Source of the DNA: Anthopleura xanthogrammica
Lineage: Eukaryota > Cnidaria > Anthozoa > Actiniaria > Actiniidae
Assembly (NCBI GenBank): GCA_964019055.1
Contig: OZ025209.1
Coordinates: 2,740,197 to 2,804,196 of the forward strand
Reading direction: 5' to 3'
Length of the DNA: 64,000 bases
Under the pieces are notes generated by a model. The model was not told the origin of the DNA and ran no database searches. It saw only the letters and a list, made by a program, of their open reading frames with translations. Below are positions 39,801 through 49,767 of this stretch, one piece after another. Position 1 is the first letter of the stretch. Every line of letters begins with the position of its first letter. Position numbers and translations under genes: made by a program.

Positions 39801-42800
39801 GCCCGAGTAATAAGTAGTTATGAAAAAAGCGGAAAAAAACTTGAAACTAGAGTATTGGGTATTTGTTGTTAAATTGCATGTCTAACGATAATACTTGTCT
39901 GCTGTGAGAGTGACCTACACGAATATACTGTGTTTAACTTCACAGGTATTCTAGCTAAGGTTGCTTCTCTCCAGGGCAGTAAAAGTCCAACCAACTCTTG
40001 TAAGTAATTCATCCTTATAACCTATCCTTTTGCTAGGAGTTTGAAACTTTCAGCCAAAATCTGTGCAAATCTTGATGCTGCTTGTAACACTCTGTATGGC
40101 TTGTTTTGTTACTAAATGTAATATAATTGTTTTTTAATGTTATTTGAATGCGTTAATAACTCCTGTGATATGAATAAGTAAGGGACAGTTACTTCATGTA
40201 CTCTGTAAGGCTTTGTCTTTATATTGTTTCTTCACGAGCTTAATAGTCTCCTTCATGGTACCCTGCGCCATCTTGAAAGGTAGCATTGAAGCGAGACAAA
40301 CGGTGTTTCTTGCAACGATAGAGACATAAATAAAATGTTGTCCAAGGTGTTTAAAAAAGTCTCTATCGTTGCAAAGTCTCTTCATATCACACTTCAATGC
40401 GAAGGCATGGCAACCGGCAACCTTTCAGGATGGCGCAGGGAACTGTGAATGGAACCATTAGAATTACCCTTACGCGAATTATTAGCCGATAGACCACTCG
40501 TATGGGGATTTTATGATGATACTTCTACACGAACACTCTGCAAAATTTCTACAAGAAATCTTTTTTAAGTTTAAAAATCGAAAAGACTTCTGGTATTTCC
40601 AGTATCATGACGTCAGCATAAATCAGTTTTATCATGACGTCACCTCAATAGCCTCTGAGAATTTACAGTGACGTCATCACTCACATTAAGTAACGATGAG
40701 AATAAAATAACTAAATTTCGTCATATCTAGCGCCCAGTCCTCCAAGCTTATCCGCAGACAGCTCCCCAAAGCTGGGTATCCTCGGCACATCGCCGTTCCA
40801 GTTGCCTCAGCCGGGACTCCTGGGAGCCTTACCTGGATTAAGCCAAACACAGCAACCACTCTCGAATGGTGTTCATACATCAAGCCTTGGTTCCCAGGCC
40901 CTCAGTTCTAGTGAATGGAGCAGAACGGTCGGGAGAGCCTGGGCTAGTTTAGATAGTGCCACGGCACAACCAGCCAGCGGTAATTCAACACAAGTGAATA
41001 CACAAGCTTTAAGCACATGTAAGTATATTTGGTTGCTTTTGTTTAACGTAGATAAAGTTATTAAAATAGTAATAATGATTAATAATAATAATTATTATCT
41101 TGTATTTTTAGCTGGTGGTACAGGATGTGTGTTGATGGTATATGGACTGAACCACGAGAAAATGAACTGCGAGAGAATCTTTAACTTGTTCTGTCTCTAT
41201 GGCAACGTCATCAAAGTAAGATCCCATTTGGTATTTTAGTCAATTTCTTGCGCTTGTGGGACATAGCAACGGTAACTAAGGGGAGTCGGAATCATAAATG
41301 CATTTTTGGTTTTGACTCGCAGATTGAGAACAAGTTCAGAGTCTGTTGTAACTTAGTGTAACTTTTTTAAATATTTTTTTAAATTCCAGGTGAAGTTCCT
41401 GACCAACAAACCTGGTGCATGTATGGTCCAAATGTCTGATAAAATTGCCTCTGAGATGGTCATCAGAAATCTCAGTGGCTCAGTCATATTTGAAAGCAAG
41501 ATTAACATCATGTAAGTAACCACGAGACAGGAGCAAGTAAGCGCGCACTCAACATAACAAACATACTCGTTTTGACACATTGCGCATCAAATACGTGCAC
41601 TGACGGTGGGAGAGACTAAAGCACATACCAAGAACCCCTCTATTGATATTCAGCTCACTCCAAAGGTTTTTTTGTTGACATTATTAATACGTCATTTTTT
41701 CAATCCAGGTTTTCCAAACATCCATTTATTGCCGATTCTTCAGTAGTGACAGCCCTTCCTGATGGATCACCTTCTGCCATGAATTTTGCTGATAACAGGA
41801 ATAACCGGTTTAAGTAGTGAGTAGCAGCTCGATGAATACGAGGGGAAGGGTGGATGCGTGTACCGTTACTGATCCATGAAGTTTGTTAATAACAGGAATA
41901 ACCGGTTTTAGTAGTGAGATGAATACGAGGGGAGGGGTGGGTGTACTGCAGTGGTATTTCACTTTTTTTTGTTTTACTTTCCGACTTTTTAAAAATTATT
42001 TCTTTCTTTTTTGTTTCCAGTTTACCCGAGGGACAAAGTCTAAAGAACCGTATCCTTACTACTGTCAGTCAGTAATGTTGATGAATAGAAACTTGTCTGT
42101 GATAAAACTTTGCAAGAATGTTTGGTTGGAGCGGTTTTAGTACGAGTGGGAAAGATAAAGAACTGTCTTATAGCACGTAAACGGTACGACATGCCGTAAC
42201 ATTGAAATGGCTTCCCATTGTCTTTCAGTAATTCATCCAATCACAACGCGTAGTTACGCTACGGTAAAATACACTACAGGTATAAACACCTTTCACATGA
42301 CGTCAAAGGAGCTCAATTTGGAGGACAAAAAAAAGTTCTCAATCTCCTGACAATTGAAAACCTATTGTTTTGTCCTCAAATTGAACTGCATTCCGACGTG
42401 CTGTAAGGTGTAAAGGGTACGTCTATAGTACAAAGTTACCGCATCGTTTCTCACTCATACGAAAACTGCTCTATTTGGATTACTTGTGTTGGTTGGGGTT
42501 TCGGGTTCGATTCGTTTACTCAGCATCACGTGATTTGTAATTTGAGTTCATAGACAAACATGCAGTAGATTATTCCTTAATGCGTTGCTAGGATACCAAC
42601 CACCAACGAGAATGTTGCATTTCTTTAATGCACCTCCCAACTGCACTGTGGATCACTTGAGAGAGGTACGAACATCACATATAGTATAATTCTATTTCTC
42701 TATACATGCAAAAGAATTTTTTAGTCTAAAGGAAGTATTGTCACTGCGCAAAGGGAGCCCAATTTAGATAAAGGTGCACACTTTCTTAGCCTCTTACCCA

Positions 42801-43815
42801 TTTTTTCCTATAAATATATTTTCCAGATTTCATTTTCGTGTAGCACTTTTATCTGAATTGGGCTCCCTGTGCTGTGTGGAACCCGACAGAGACAAGTGGT
42901 GATTTGCGTTGTATATTTGCCACCCATTATATTTGCCATTGCTTAAGTTTTAAGTTACTCGTTATCTAGGTTTTTATCAAGGCTGGCGCATTGGCACCGT
43001 TAAAAGGAACATTCTTTTCCAAAGGTAATAAAAATGTCAGTGGTATTAGTGATAGACCTTATTTGTTGTGGTGTGTCGTTTCTCCATAACAGACCATGTG
43101 TCATTCTCTTGAGAATAAGATTCTTTGTTTGAGTTGTATCCTTATTCATGTGTCTTCTCATGTGCAACCGTTAAACAAAGAAATGATACTCTAGGGAATG
43201 ACACGTTGTCTGTAATGGGAAAACATTGCACCACGACGAATAAGGTTTATTAGGGGGAATTATCAGCCTTAAATAGATAGGTCGCTCATTAAAACCACAT
43301 TTCTTGCATTATTTCAGCCAACACCAAGTCGTCTGCTGGCCTGCTAGAAATGGCCGACATCCGCTCAGCCATGGAAGCATTGATCCTTACAAACCATTAC
43401 ACTATGAACTCACCAGGTAACCATAACAACGAGGTTATTTACGTCATACCTAATGGAAATAAAAGCGTGAGGCAATGAGAAAATAGAAATGAGATAAAAT
43501 GCCTGTAAAATTGAGAGATTCTCATTCTCAGTTTTTTTTCAAATTTCAGGTGGCGGTTCGTTCACCTTAAAGCTTGCATTTTCTCCAAGCTCCTCTATCT
43601 CGCCAACTGCCCCCACAGTTGCTCCCGCAGTGGCAGCAGCAGCGGTTGCCGCCACAAGTTTAAGTACCAATCCCTTAGGCCCGATTGGTTCGCCAATGCA
43701 CGTGCATAATCCAGGAGGTAGCCCTAATGGAGTCCTTAGCAACGGAGTGATGGACATGAATAGTGAGATGGAACATCACCTTAGCAGCCCAGAAAATCAA
43801 GGCCAGAGCCCATAA
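12897..43815 (+). CDS. HNRNPL: hnRNP L-type splicing factor with four RRMs
   Basis: Twenty-two exons: 12897-13242, 27461-27656, 32749-32797, 33757-33795, 35517-35584, 36105-36201, 36573-36658, 36825-36921, 37549-37624, 37908-37961, 38152-38214, 39167-39238, 39946-39999, 40731-41018, 41112-41215, 41390-41511, 41709-41816, 42021-42049, 42592-42665, 42970-43024, 43318-43416, 43550-43815. They total 2442 nt, exactly 813 residues plus stop, and every phase agrees. RRM1 spans about 154-232 (VIHCRAV, RQALVEFE), RRM2 about 250-326 (ILLLTIINP, LRIVIFHKNG), RRM3 about 533-606 (CVLMVYGLN, IFNLFCLYGNVIK) and RRM4 about 657-736 (MLHFFNAP, GLLEMADIRSAMEAL). A Ser/Pro linker separates RRM2 from RRM3, and the N-terminus is Tyr/Ser/Thr-rich. 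The family binds CA-rich RNA in the nucleus and controls alternative splicing and mRNA stability. Vertebrate hnRNP L is about 590 residues, so the linker and both tails are longer here. The start has an upstream stop-free ATG context, AACATGGCAG. Confidence 0.96.
22427..22865. repeat. Threefold tandem repeat, unit about 141 bp
   Basis: TAATCTTCATTACC-like words recur at about 22427, 22569 and 22710. Each is followed by TTTTAAATCTTTTA, then AATTCCCGTC and a GTAGGCTTT word. The third copy is more diverged. It is non-coding and lies within intron 1 of hnRNP L. Confidence 0.8.
24711..24860. repeat. MITE family A copy
   Basis: Contains AGAATAAGATTCTTTGTTTG, GTTAAACAAAGAAATGACAC and GGGAAAACATTACACC in the family order. 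The two middle words are partly reverse complementary, so the element can fold into a hairpin. Other copies are at 24983-25146, 37221-37357, 43091-43233, 54240-54312 and 58454-58865 (split by an insertion). Confidence 0.7.
24983..25146. repeat. MITE family A copy (second, same orientation)
   Basis: Has AGAATAAGATTCTTTGTTTG, CTCTAGGGAATGAAATATGG and ATTACGCCCAAGCTAAAG, so its right end is complete. It lies about 270 bases from the preceding copy in the same orientation, within hnRNP L intron 1. The 87-codon open frame across it has no independent support. Confidence 0.7.
29342..30830. repeat. 63-bp minisatellite, about 23 copies
   Basis: Tandem units start with AAAGTGGCAGCCATGTTGGA and contain GATGATGTTCACTATAGGTG followed by GTTTGTAATCATTCC. 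Units vary at a few sites: CAGCC, CACCC or CGGCC; TTGGAT or TTAGAT; CCTTAGG or CCTAAGG. The period is 63 (21 codons), so long open frames appear on both strands, but these are by-products. The array sits in intron 2 of hnRNP L. The word GCGGCCATGTT in some units resembles a YY1 core. Confidence 0.97.
36345..36508. repeat. MITE family C with about 32-bp terminal inverted repeats
   Basis: The left end GCGGACACACGGTGCAACAT plus TGCGCGCAATGTT is matched by the right end AATATTGCGCGCAATGTTGC plus ACCGTGTGTCCGC as near perfect reverse complements. A second internal hairpin is formed by TGCTGAAGTAG and CTACTTCGGCA. It lies between exons 6 and 7 of hnRNP L. Degenerate relatives are at 54825-55245 and 59060-59345. 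The near identity of the ends suggests recent activity. Confidence 0.85.
36659..36824 (+). other. U12-type AT-AC intron in hnRNP L (intron 7)
   Basis: No GT-AG pair can join exon 7 to exon 8. The intron begins ATATCCTTTC, matching the U12 5' splice-site consensus, and ends GTCGCAC. A U12-like branch-site word, TTTTTCTTAAC, ends at 36813, about 11-12 bases before the 3' end. Splicing joins GTA GA to G TTT GAC, restoring Val-Glu-Phe-Asp, which is the expected RRM2 sequence (hnRNP L has MVEFD here). Removal would need the minor spliceosome (U11/U12/U4atac/U6atac). Confidence 0.93.
36945..37115 (+). repeat. tRNA-derived SINE
   Basis: The box A-like TGGCGTGCGGTGAGAGCG and the box B-like GAGTTCGAGTCCC are at proper spacing. 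They are followed by the tail TGTTGGTTCTATTCTGTG, GGGTTTTTCTCCGGTTTTAC and CTCCCTCCGCAAAAATCAAC. It lies in intron 8 of hnRNP L. I do not call it a tRNA gene because the flanks do not form an acceptor stem and the tail matches other SINE copies. Confidence 0.78.
37221..37357. repeat. MITE family A, near-complete palindromic copy
   Basis: The left arm AGCTTGGGTATAATGTTTTC is the near reverse complement of the right arm GGGAAAACATTACGCCCAAG CT. The loop holds the family words GTGTCTTCTCATGCGCAACC and GTTAAACAAAG. It is the best copy for defining the ends of this family, and lies in intron 8 of hnRNP L. Confidence 0.8.
37735..37795. repeat. Polypurine / G-rich tract
   Basis: A GGGAGGGGGAGAGGTGGG-type stretch is followed by about 17 consecutive G and then GAAGGAGGAAGAAG. 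It lies in intron 9 of hnRNP L, on the coding strand, so it would be present in the pre-mRNA and could form a G-quadruplex. That is inference. Confidence 0.75.
38866..39026. repeat. Inverted-repeat MITE, family D
   Basis: GGTTGAGAGAAAAACTGGGG, then TTGGCATTGCAGTGCATTGT GGGACTGTTTTAG on the left, is mirrored by CTAAAACAGTCCCACAATGC ACTGCAATGCCAAC and CCCAGTTTTTCCCTCAAC on the right. The central loop contains AAAATGGCG. The arms are long and nearly identical. It is in intron 11 of hnRNP L. A diverged relative lies at 57157-57456. Confidence 0.85.
39605..39875. repeat. Tandem duplication, unit about 133 bp
   Basis: TTGTGACGTATAGAAAAAGA recurs at 39608 and 39741, and both copies continue into ATGACATTTTCTACTCGAGC and CCCGAGTAATAAGTAGT. 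It is non-coding, in intron 12 of hnRNP L. Confidence 0.85.
40250..40440. repeat. Inverted-repeat MITE, family I
   Basis: Outer arms CCCTGCGCCATCTTGAAAGG and CCTTTCAGGATGGCGCAGGG are near reverse complements. Inner arms TTGCAACGATAGAGAC and GTCTCTATCGTTGCAA are exact. It is a nested hairpin of about 190 bases in intron 13 of hnRNP L. Confidence 0.8.
41788..41940 (+). repeat. Duplicated exon-17 end and donor site in hnRNP L
   Basis: The last codons of exon 17 and its 5' splice site (AACAGGAATAACCGGTTTAA, then GTAGTGAG) occur again about 94 bases downstream, as AACAGGAATAACCGGTTTTA and GTAGTGAG. In both copies the sequence continues into ATGAATACGAGGGGA. The second copy lies inside intron 17. 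It therefore carries a decoy exon end and donor. Confidence 0.88.
42050..42591 (+). other. U12-type GT-AG intron in hnRNP L (intron 18)
   Basis: The intron begins GTATCCTTAC, the U12-type donor, and ends GCGTTGCTAG. The word TTCCTTAAT, a nearly perfect U12 branch site, sits about 11-12 bases before the AG. This junction is the only one that keeps phase: AAC C joins GA TAC to give Lys-Asn-Arg-Tyr, matching the KNRIQHPSN-type linker of hnRNP L before RRM4. The preceding exon 18 is only 29 bases. The intron also contains a MITE (42277-42420). Confidence 0.9.
42277..42420. repeat. Inverted-repeat MITE, family E
   Basis: AAACACCTTTCACATGACGT C and GCTCAATTTGGAGGACAAAA on the left pair with TTTTGTCCTCAAATTGAACT and GACGTGCTGTAAGGTGT on the right. 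It lies inside the U12-type intron of hnRNP L. Related left-end sequence with ATGACGTCAT occurs near 23950. Confidence 0.75.
42725..42885. repeat. Inverted-repeat element, family L
   Basis: AGGGAGCCCAATTTAGATAA AGGTGCACA on the left pairs imperfectly with TGTAGCACTTTTATCTGAAT TGGGCTCCCTGTGC on the right. It lies in intron 19 of hnRNP L and has no coding content. Confidence 0.7.
43091..43233. repeat. MITE family A copy in hnRNP L intron 20
   Basis: Contains CATGTGTCATTCTCTTGAGA, GTTAAACAAAGAAATGATAC and CTCTAGGGAATGACACGTTG. The GTGTCATTC and GAATGACAC words pair as the stem ends. Confidence 0.72.
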
Positions 43816-44544
43816 CTGGTTTAACAGGATTGTTCCTGCTTCATGTACCGGTAAACGTAATCGTCTTACGCGCGCCTGGTCGCTACTAACAATAGTATAT
43901 AATCAAATTGAATCAAATTATAACTTCCAGTCGTAGTTTATAAAATGAACTATTCTTAACGCCAATGCGTTAAACGAACGCTCGGATCAAGCGTTTAGTC
44001 ATTCGTTATAATTAGTCGTAAATGAGCATTCTATATTCCGTCAATCTTGACCGTGCTATTGTCTTCGAGGCTTATTTGAACTGAGAGCTTCCCGTTATTG
44101 GGGAATTAATGAAATGTGCTGCCAGCAAAAACACAGCGCTTCTAAGGACGAAATCTAGCGGTAAACTTCGCGTAACACAAGCCGAACCTAATGGCGAAAA
44201 AGAAAACCGCCTTATTGTCTATTTGTTTGCAATGGCGCGGCTCATGTGAAGTTCGACGTTTCACCTGAGCCTTCCTTAAGAAAATGATACTAGAAGTGTC
44301 AATTATTGCTTGGCTTTCCATCTCTCCATTGATTTTTCTAGTTCAAAAAGCCTTGAGGCCCGCTTTATTAGTGGGATATTCTCCTGCACCTGCAGGAATT
44401 TAAGACAAGGTTCGATTCCCTACAATGCCCGAGAGGGAGATACTGAAGAAAGAGGTGTTAAAGCAGTGCGTAGTAGATTTGACAGATATATTAGATTGAC
44501 TTACATACGTTCGTGCTACGAATTCGAAAAGAATTCAAGTATTC

Positions 44545-44550
44545 AATAAA
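44545..44550 (+). terminator. HNRNPL: Candidate poly(A) signal for hnRNP L
   Basis: AATAAA, about 730 bases after the stop codon, is the first canonical hexamer downstream on the plus strand. A second follows near 44622. A SINE fragment would be included in the 3' untranslated region. Confidence 0.4.
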
Positions 44551-47500
44551 CAACTTGATGATCAGTTTATTGAACTCGACGAATATCAAACCAAGAGTAT
44601 AAATATTGTAGCTTATTTTAGAATAAATTTATCAGGCATGCCCAAGGCGCTACAAAACAATAGATACAAAACATGTTTTCAATGATTCTTTAGTAATTTA
44701 GAACTTTAATATAGTACAATATAATAATTCAATACATTAAGATGCTGTTTTACTCTAATCAAGCATTTTCAAGTAGTATAGTAAGCCTAAGGTAACCAAG
44801 CCTTTTGGTTAAAGGCGTGGTTGCTATTCAAGATGGCGGTGCTAATACTCAAAGATCATAAATGGGATCGAGGTGGCCTGGACTTAAGTTTCAATCCATT
44901 AGCTCATCATGATGTTTTTCATCATTATTATTTTAAAGGCAGCCATATTGGATTTTGTAAGTTGGGGTTTCTCAACAGAGAAATTGAAATTTTTGTTTTT
45001 ATGATTGAACGAAACTGCCTCGAAAATTAACTCCGTTTCGTCCGACGTGCTGCAGCTTAAATGCAGTAAAAACACACTACTTTGTTCATATTCGCCTCAT
45101 TAATCACTCATTTACACATCAAAGTATACTACATTGCCATTCCAACTCGTTTTGGCGGGGCGATGAACGTTATAATAATCGGGAATTCCTTAACCAAAAA
45201 TTCACTCAAGACGGAATATCTAACCAAAACAATACCAAACTGACAGCATAGTTTTTGTGCTACATTATCTTTGGGTCTATTGCTAGGCCAAAAAAAGCCA
45301 TTCTAGATCCCTAAATTTTTCCCCAAGCTCCGCCAAGACTTCACAATATATTATCCATTGTTATCCACGTTCCTTAGTGCATCCATGACGTCACGAAACA
45401 GGCCCCTTCGATCCCACATGGTCTGTCACAACAGCATCGTATATTGATTAATAACAATCAAAACCAATCTCTATAAGTAAGAGAGATACACGTATAATTC
45501 AATTCAGATGTCCTTACACAGAAAAATATTCCAAAATAACAAGGAATTTAAAGAATTTCAGAGTTTATATTCGATGTATTAAATAAGCGGACTGTCCGCA
45601 ATAATTTCAAATTATAGTTTATAATTACTAAATTTAAATATTCAAGCAATACATTTTCAGATATTCCAATTACTTTCCTCGCTCGCTATAATCAGTGAGT
45701 TAAATAGTGGAATTTCCTAATATTCTTTTATTGTCGTACTTTAGACAGCTAAGTAGAACTAGAGTATACAAGAAGGATCGTAAACATCGCATTCGTTTGT
45801 CCTTCATCAGTTCTATTCTCTTCCAGCTCGACATTAATCTCGTAAATCAGAGGTTTAGGAAGAATTTTATTCGGTGAATATGGTGGCATAGTTTTAAGGT
45901 CCTAGTTTTCTCACGTTAGTATCAGTTTACTTTTTGGGTGGAATTTGCATGAGTGGGTTGCCTGTGGTATTAGAGGTTAAACAAAAAATTCTACTTAAAT
46001 GCTGGAATCCATAGAAAAAGAATTTACGTTCAAGGTATTCAAAGTTCGCGTAAGATAAACCTGCTTTTCCGTGGGCAAAGGAAAACTTTTGACGAATTCA
46101 ACCAGCATGGAACTGTGGGAACGAATGTAGGAGAAACAGCTTCGCGCCGTGGGTTCTTAGATTCAGTTTCACTCTTCCATGTGGGATGTTACGTGTCCTA
46201 TTTTGAATTTTAGAATTTGGAATCTAGTTTCTGTTGCCCAAATTATGCCTATTCATCCGTGTTGAGAGCTATCGAGCTGTTTTTGTCGAGGTTCAACCGT
46301 ACAATTTCAATAACTCAAATAAAAAAATAAAAGCAAATATAATTTTGTCAATTTTGCAGAGTTTAATATAAATTTTGTTTAGCGCATTTATTCGCATATA
46401 TTTTGTAGTTCAGCCTTCGTAAATCTAAAATGTTCTAATATTGATAAAAGTGATGCTCCATAAAAATGATTCACTCGTAATTACTAAGTTGTTCAAGACC
46501 GTTATGGTATTAGATATCTTCGTATAACAGTCTTTTCTACTTGATGCCAAATTCAACGGCGAATATCCTAAGGGACTGGGGCTGATAGATGTATGACGTC
46601 ATTTACTTGCACCAGTTTCCTCACGAACTTGATTAAAAAAGTAGCATAATTGTGTCATCATACGGACAATTCCAACCATTTTAATCGATCTCCTTTTAAA
46701 AACATCTTAAAAGCAAATTACGCGGGAAACGGGTTTCTGACGTCATCTTTTATTCGCCCCAGTCTCCTTGCTCACCCTTCACTTCACCACACAACTTTTA
46801 TACTCAACTCGCTTTTGCCCTAAATACTTTTACCTCAAATACTTTTACCTTTGCCGTAAGACTTTGGATATCTAGTAGAAATGGCTAGCTATTCACGCAA
46901 TTCGATATAGATAGACTAAATATTATAAATAAATAGATTGTGATAAGCATCGTTTTTACAAACAACGTTACGTTTAGTAACTCTAGTAAGCTCGTATGAA
47001 GCCAGTACTTTACCGGGTATTGCCTGCCGAAAACACAACTTCTTATCAAACGTTACCTTCTCACCGACTTCTTATCAAATTTTATCCTCTTAAGAAAAGA
47101 AATCACATTTTGATCTTCTTGTTTACGTTTCATATTAAGTTCACGATCCACGCGACAGTTTTCAAAATGGCGGGATTTCGTGACACCTTCACCTCGGCAA
47201 TTTTTACCTCTCCCTCTTGATAAGAGTTGTGGTTTTAACATGTAATGCCCCATAAAGTTAATTATTAACAGTCTATACCTTTGCTACAGCATTCGCTTTA
47301 AAATTTATTATTATTATTATTATTATACAGTATAGTTTCTCGTATTAATAAGATTAATCGTACTATTATTATTATTATTATTATTACAAATATTCTAATG
47401 TTTTATCTCTTATACACTAAGCTAGTGCATACCACGTTCATGATGTCATAAATGAGTATATTAAGGATATAATAACAGTAAAAGTTCTGTTAAGAACAAG

Positions 47501-47629
47501 ATATACCGTTCACGTACCAAAACACAATTAACTTTTTTTAAACATTCATTTCCATTCACTTGCTTTTCTAAAGCAGCTTGTCAGTTTGGACATGGCAGGG
47601 ACCGATAAACACCTCCAAGCCAATTCGTT

Positions 47630-48010
47630 AATAGTTGTCATGTGATTTCCATCAAAAGCTTTCATTGGCTTAAATTATCACGCGATTACAAAAGAAAAAA
47701 TATTGGCGTTCATATTATGTGTCTACAAAAAGTCCTATTTTTTTGGTAGCGTCATATGGCTACAATGCATTTTATTGGTTGTTGAGGTCATGTGACTAAG
47801 AATTATTTTATTGGTTGTCAGTTTTTTTAATTACTTGATCGTAATCATGTAATTTTACTTAAAGCTATTTAATAATAATTTCCCAGTTGTTGATTGGTTG
47901 CATATTATCACGTGACTAATTTCCCTTGTCACAATATTGTTATAAATTCTTTTCGACTTGATTGGCTGTTCGATGTCACATGATCACGAGAAGCAGTGAT
48001 TGGCTTAGGC
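47630..48010. promoter_or_regulatory. Cluster of inverted CCAAT and TCACGTGA-like motifs
   Basis: ATTGG words (about 47665, 47776, 47808, 47894, 47960, 47998) alternate with E-box/M-box-like words: GTCATGTGA, ATCACGCGAT, GTCATGTGAC, ATCACGTGAC and GTCACATGATCACG. The spacing is irregular, about 60-100 bases. It could be a decayed tandem repeat or an enhancer for NF-Y and bHLH-zip factors. It lies about 1.8 kb upstream of the ENPP gene. Confidence 0.35.
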
Positions 48011-48224
48011 GTGTTGTCATTCCTTGCCATGTTGACCAGTATCTATTTAACTTAAGGTTGTGTATATTGTTAGCATCTATTAGTTATTACTCGTACCCAT
48101 ACCTCTCACGTTTCTCCAAAGCAGTTTCTCAATTCAATCACTAGATTAAGTGATTAAAAAAATTATTTTTGAAAAAAGTTGAATGAAAACAAGACTTCAA
48201 GCTGAACCGTGGTTTACCGGTTGT

Positions 48225-48315
48225 ATTAGAGCAGTTTTCGCGTGACTATAAAAAAAACACGCCGCGCCTTGTGCCGTGGCTTTTCACATTCATATTTCCG
48301 AAATCTGCTCTAAAA
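48225..48315. repeat. Short MITE family B copy
   Basis: Begins AGAGCAGTTTTCGCGTGAC and ends TTTTCACATTCATATTTCCG followed by AAATCTGCTCTA. The ends are inverted copies of each other. It is shorter than the other family B copies, so the interior is deleted. Confidence 0.6.
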
Positions 48316-48775
48316 TGTACACCACAGTTCAGACTTCAAGCTCGTGTAAGAAGACCCAACTTTGATAGAAATTGAATAAATATGTCGTGTCCAGTCTCCT
48401 TTCTCCGGCCGTGTTGTCTCAGGAGCCTGAGACCAACCCCCATCCTTGAAGACCACGCCCAGGAGAAAGAGAAAATGGACCCAAAATGATTCATTAGCAA
48501 GAAAGTGATAAACGGTATGGGTGCATAGTCAAATGTTCTATTTTTTATATATTCTATCTTAACAAGTGTTTACCGTCGTCTGTCGTTATCAATTGCTGCA
48601 CACACACACACACATAGACGAAGGCCTCTGTCTCTACTTCAAAAAATATTTGCCCTTTTATTTTTATTATGTTTTCTTTATCTTTTGTTATTCATTCTTT
48701 TTTGGATTTTTGTTTATTAAACTTTTTATTCGCGTACTTAATTATTACCGAGCGGACGTTGAAATTTCATCCTGC

Positions 48776-48948
48776 AAGAAAGTGGACCCAGATTTCTGGG
48801 TATTCTTTCATCTGGCTTGTTTCGCATGCTTGAGATGTTATCCACCCATATCGCTGTCTTTTCGGACTTGCCGCCTGAGCAGCGCGATATAGTTTTGGGA
48901 CTGGGGCGAGAAGAACGCCAGCTAGCTCGGGTCGATCTCAAAAGATGA
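48776..48948 (+). other. Possible orphan terminal exon or gene fragment
   Basis: One plus frame after a TTTCATCCTGCAAG acceptor-like site reads protein-like sequence, including GLFRMLEMLSTHIAVF and DLPPEQRDIVLGLGREERQ, up to a TGA at 48946-48948. There is no start codon context, no recognised domain and no upstream exon that I can join. It may be a decayed coding fragment, part of a repeat, or chance. The opposite strand is also open across the same interval. Confidence 0.2.
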
Positions 48949-49767
48949 GTTTCAAAACTGGGGCGTGGTTTGTTGCCGTTTGTTCTCTAACCTTTCGCAT
49001 TTCTAAGACGATTTGCAAAATCTACGATGGCAACGTCAACCGGAAGTGTAACGTTAACTTCGCTTTGGGATATCGCGTCTTCAAAGTCAGAGAGAAATAA
49101 TATACACTTTCGGTTGATTTCACCGTCGTAAATTTACTTTTTAATCTTAACGTTGTAAATTTGATGTACGGGGCAGCTTAACATGAGAAACAATAACTGG
49201 AGTTTATCTGGTTCCCAAAAGCATGAAAAGTGTTCTTATACTAACATATAACGTACAGTCGGCTACCTCTGGAACAAACGACAGCTCAGTTTGTGAAGTT
49301 AATTCAATCGTTCGTTTCTATTTCACACGGATTTATGAATATAATTGTCATGCACGCCCTTCAAAATATTTCATTTTATTTGCAGCCTTAGATTAATGTT
49401 TTCCATTCGCCTTTTTAATAAAGCCCAATATAAGATATTTTTTGTCGCACATCATCACACCCATCTCTATTGACTCAAATAAGCCTTACATTAATGATCC
49501 AATGATCGTAGCTCTTTAAGAGTGTTTGATAGAGCAGAGCATCAATCCCCACACATCAATGGTTGAATTGATATTTTAAGGAGATTAAAAGTAGAACAGA
49601 AAAAAATGGTGTGATGTGATTGGTTCGACTCACGCATGCGTATTGGGAACAAAACTGAATAATTTCGTCTTTAGAGCCTGCGCTCCTCCTGGTCTACACC
49701 ACGAGGATAACTGGTTCTAGAGACGGAAATTACTCAAAAATAGGGTTTATTCCCTGTTCTCCGATAG

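Larger units (their letters stand above)
43816..49767. other. Intergenic region between hnRNP L and the ENPP gene
   Basis: About 6 kb with no gene I can firmly support. The proximal part is probably the hnRNP L 3' untranslated region. A tRNA-like box B, AGGTTCGATTCCCTA, at about 44408-44424 marks another SINE fragment. AATAAA at 44545-44550 is the first plausible poly(A) signal. Two (ATT)n runs occur at about 47309-47325 and 47364-47386. A CCAAT/E-box cluster (47630-48010), a family B MITE (48225-48315) and a possible orphan coding fragment (48776-48948) are listed separately. Confidence 0.55.
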
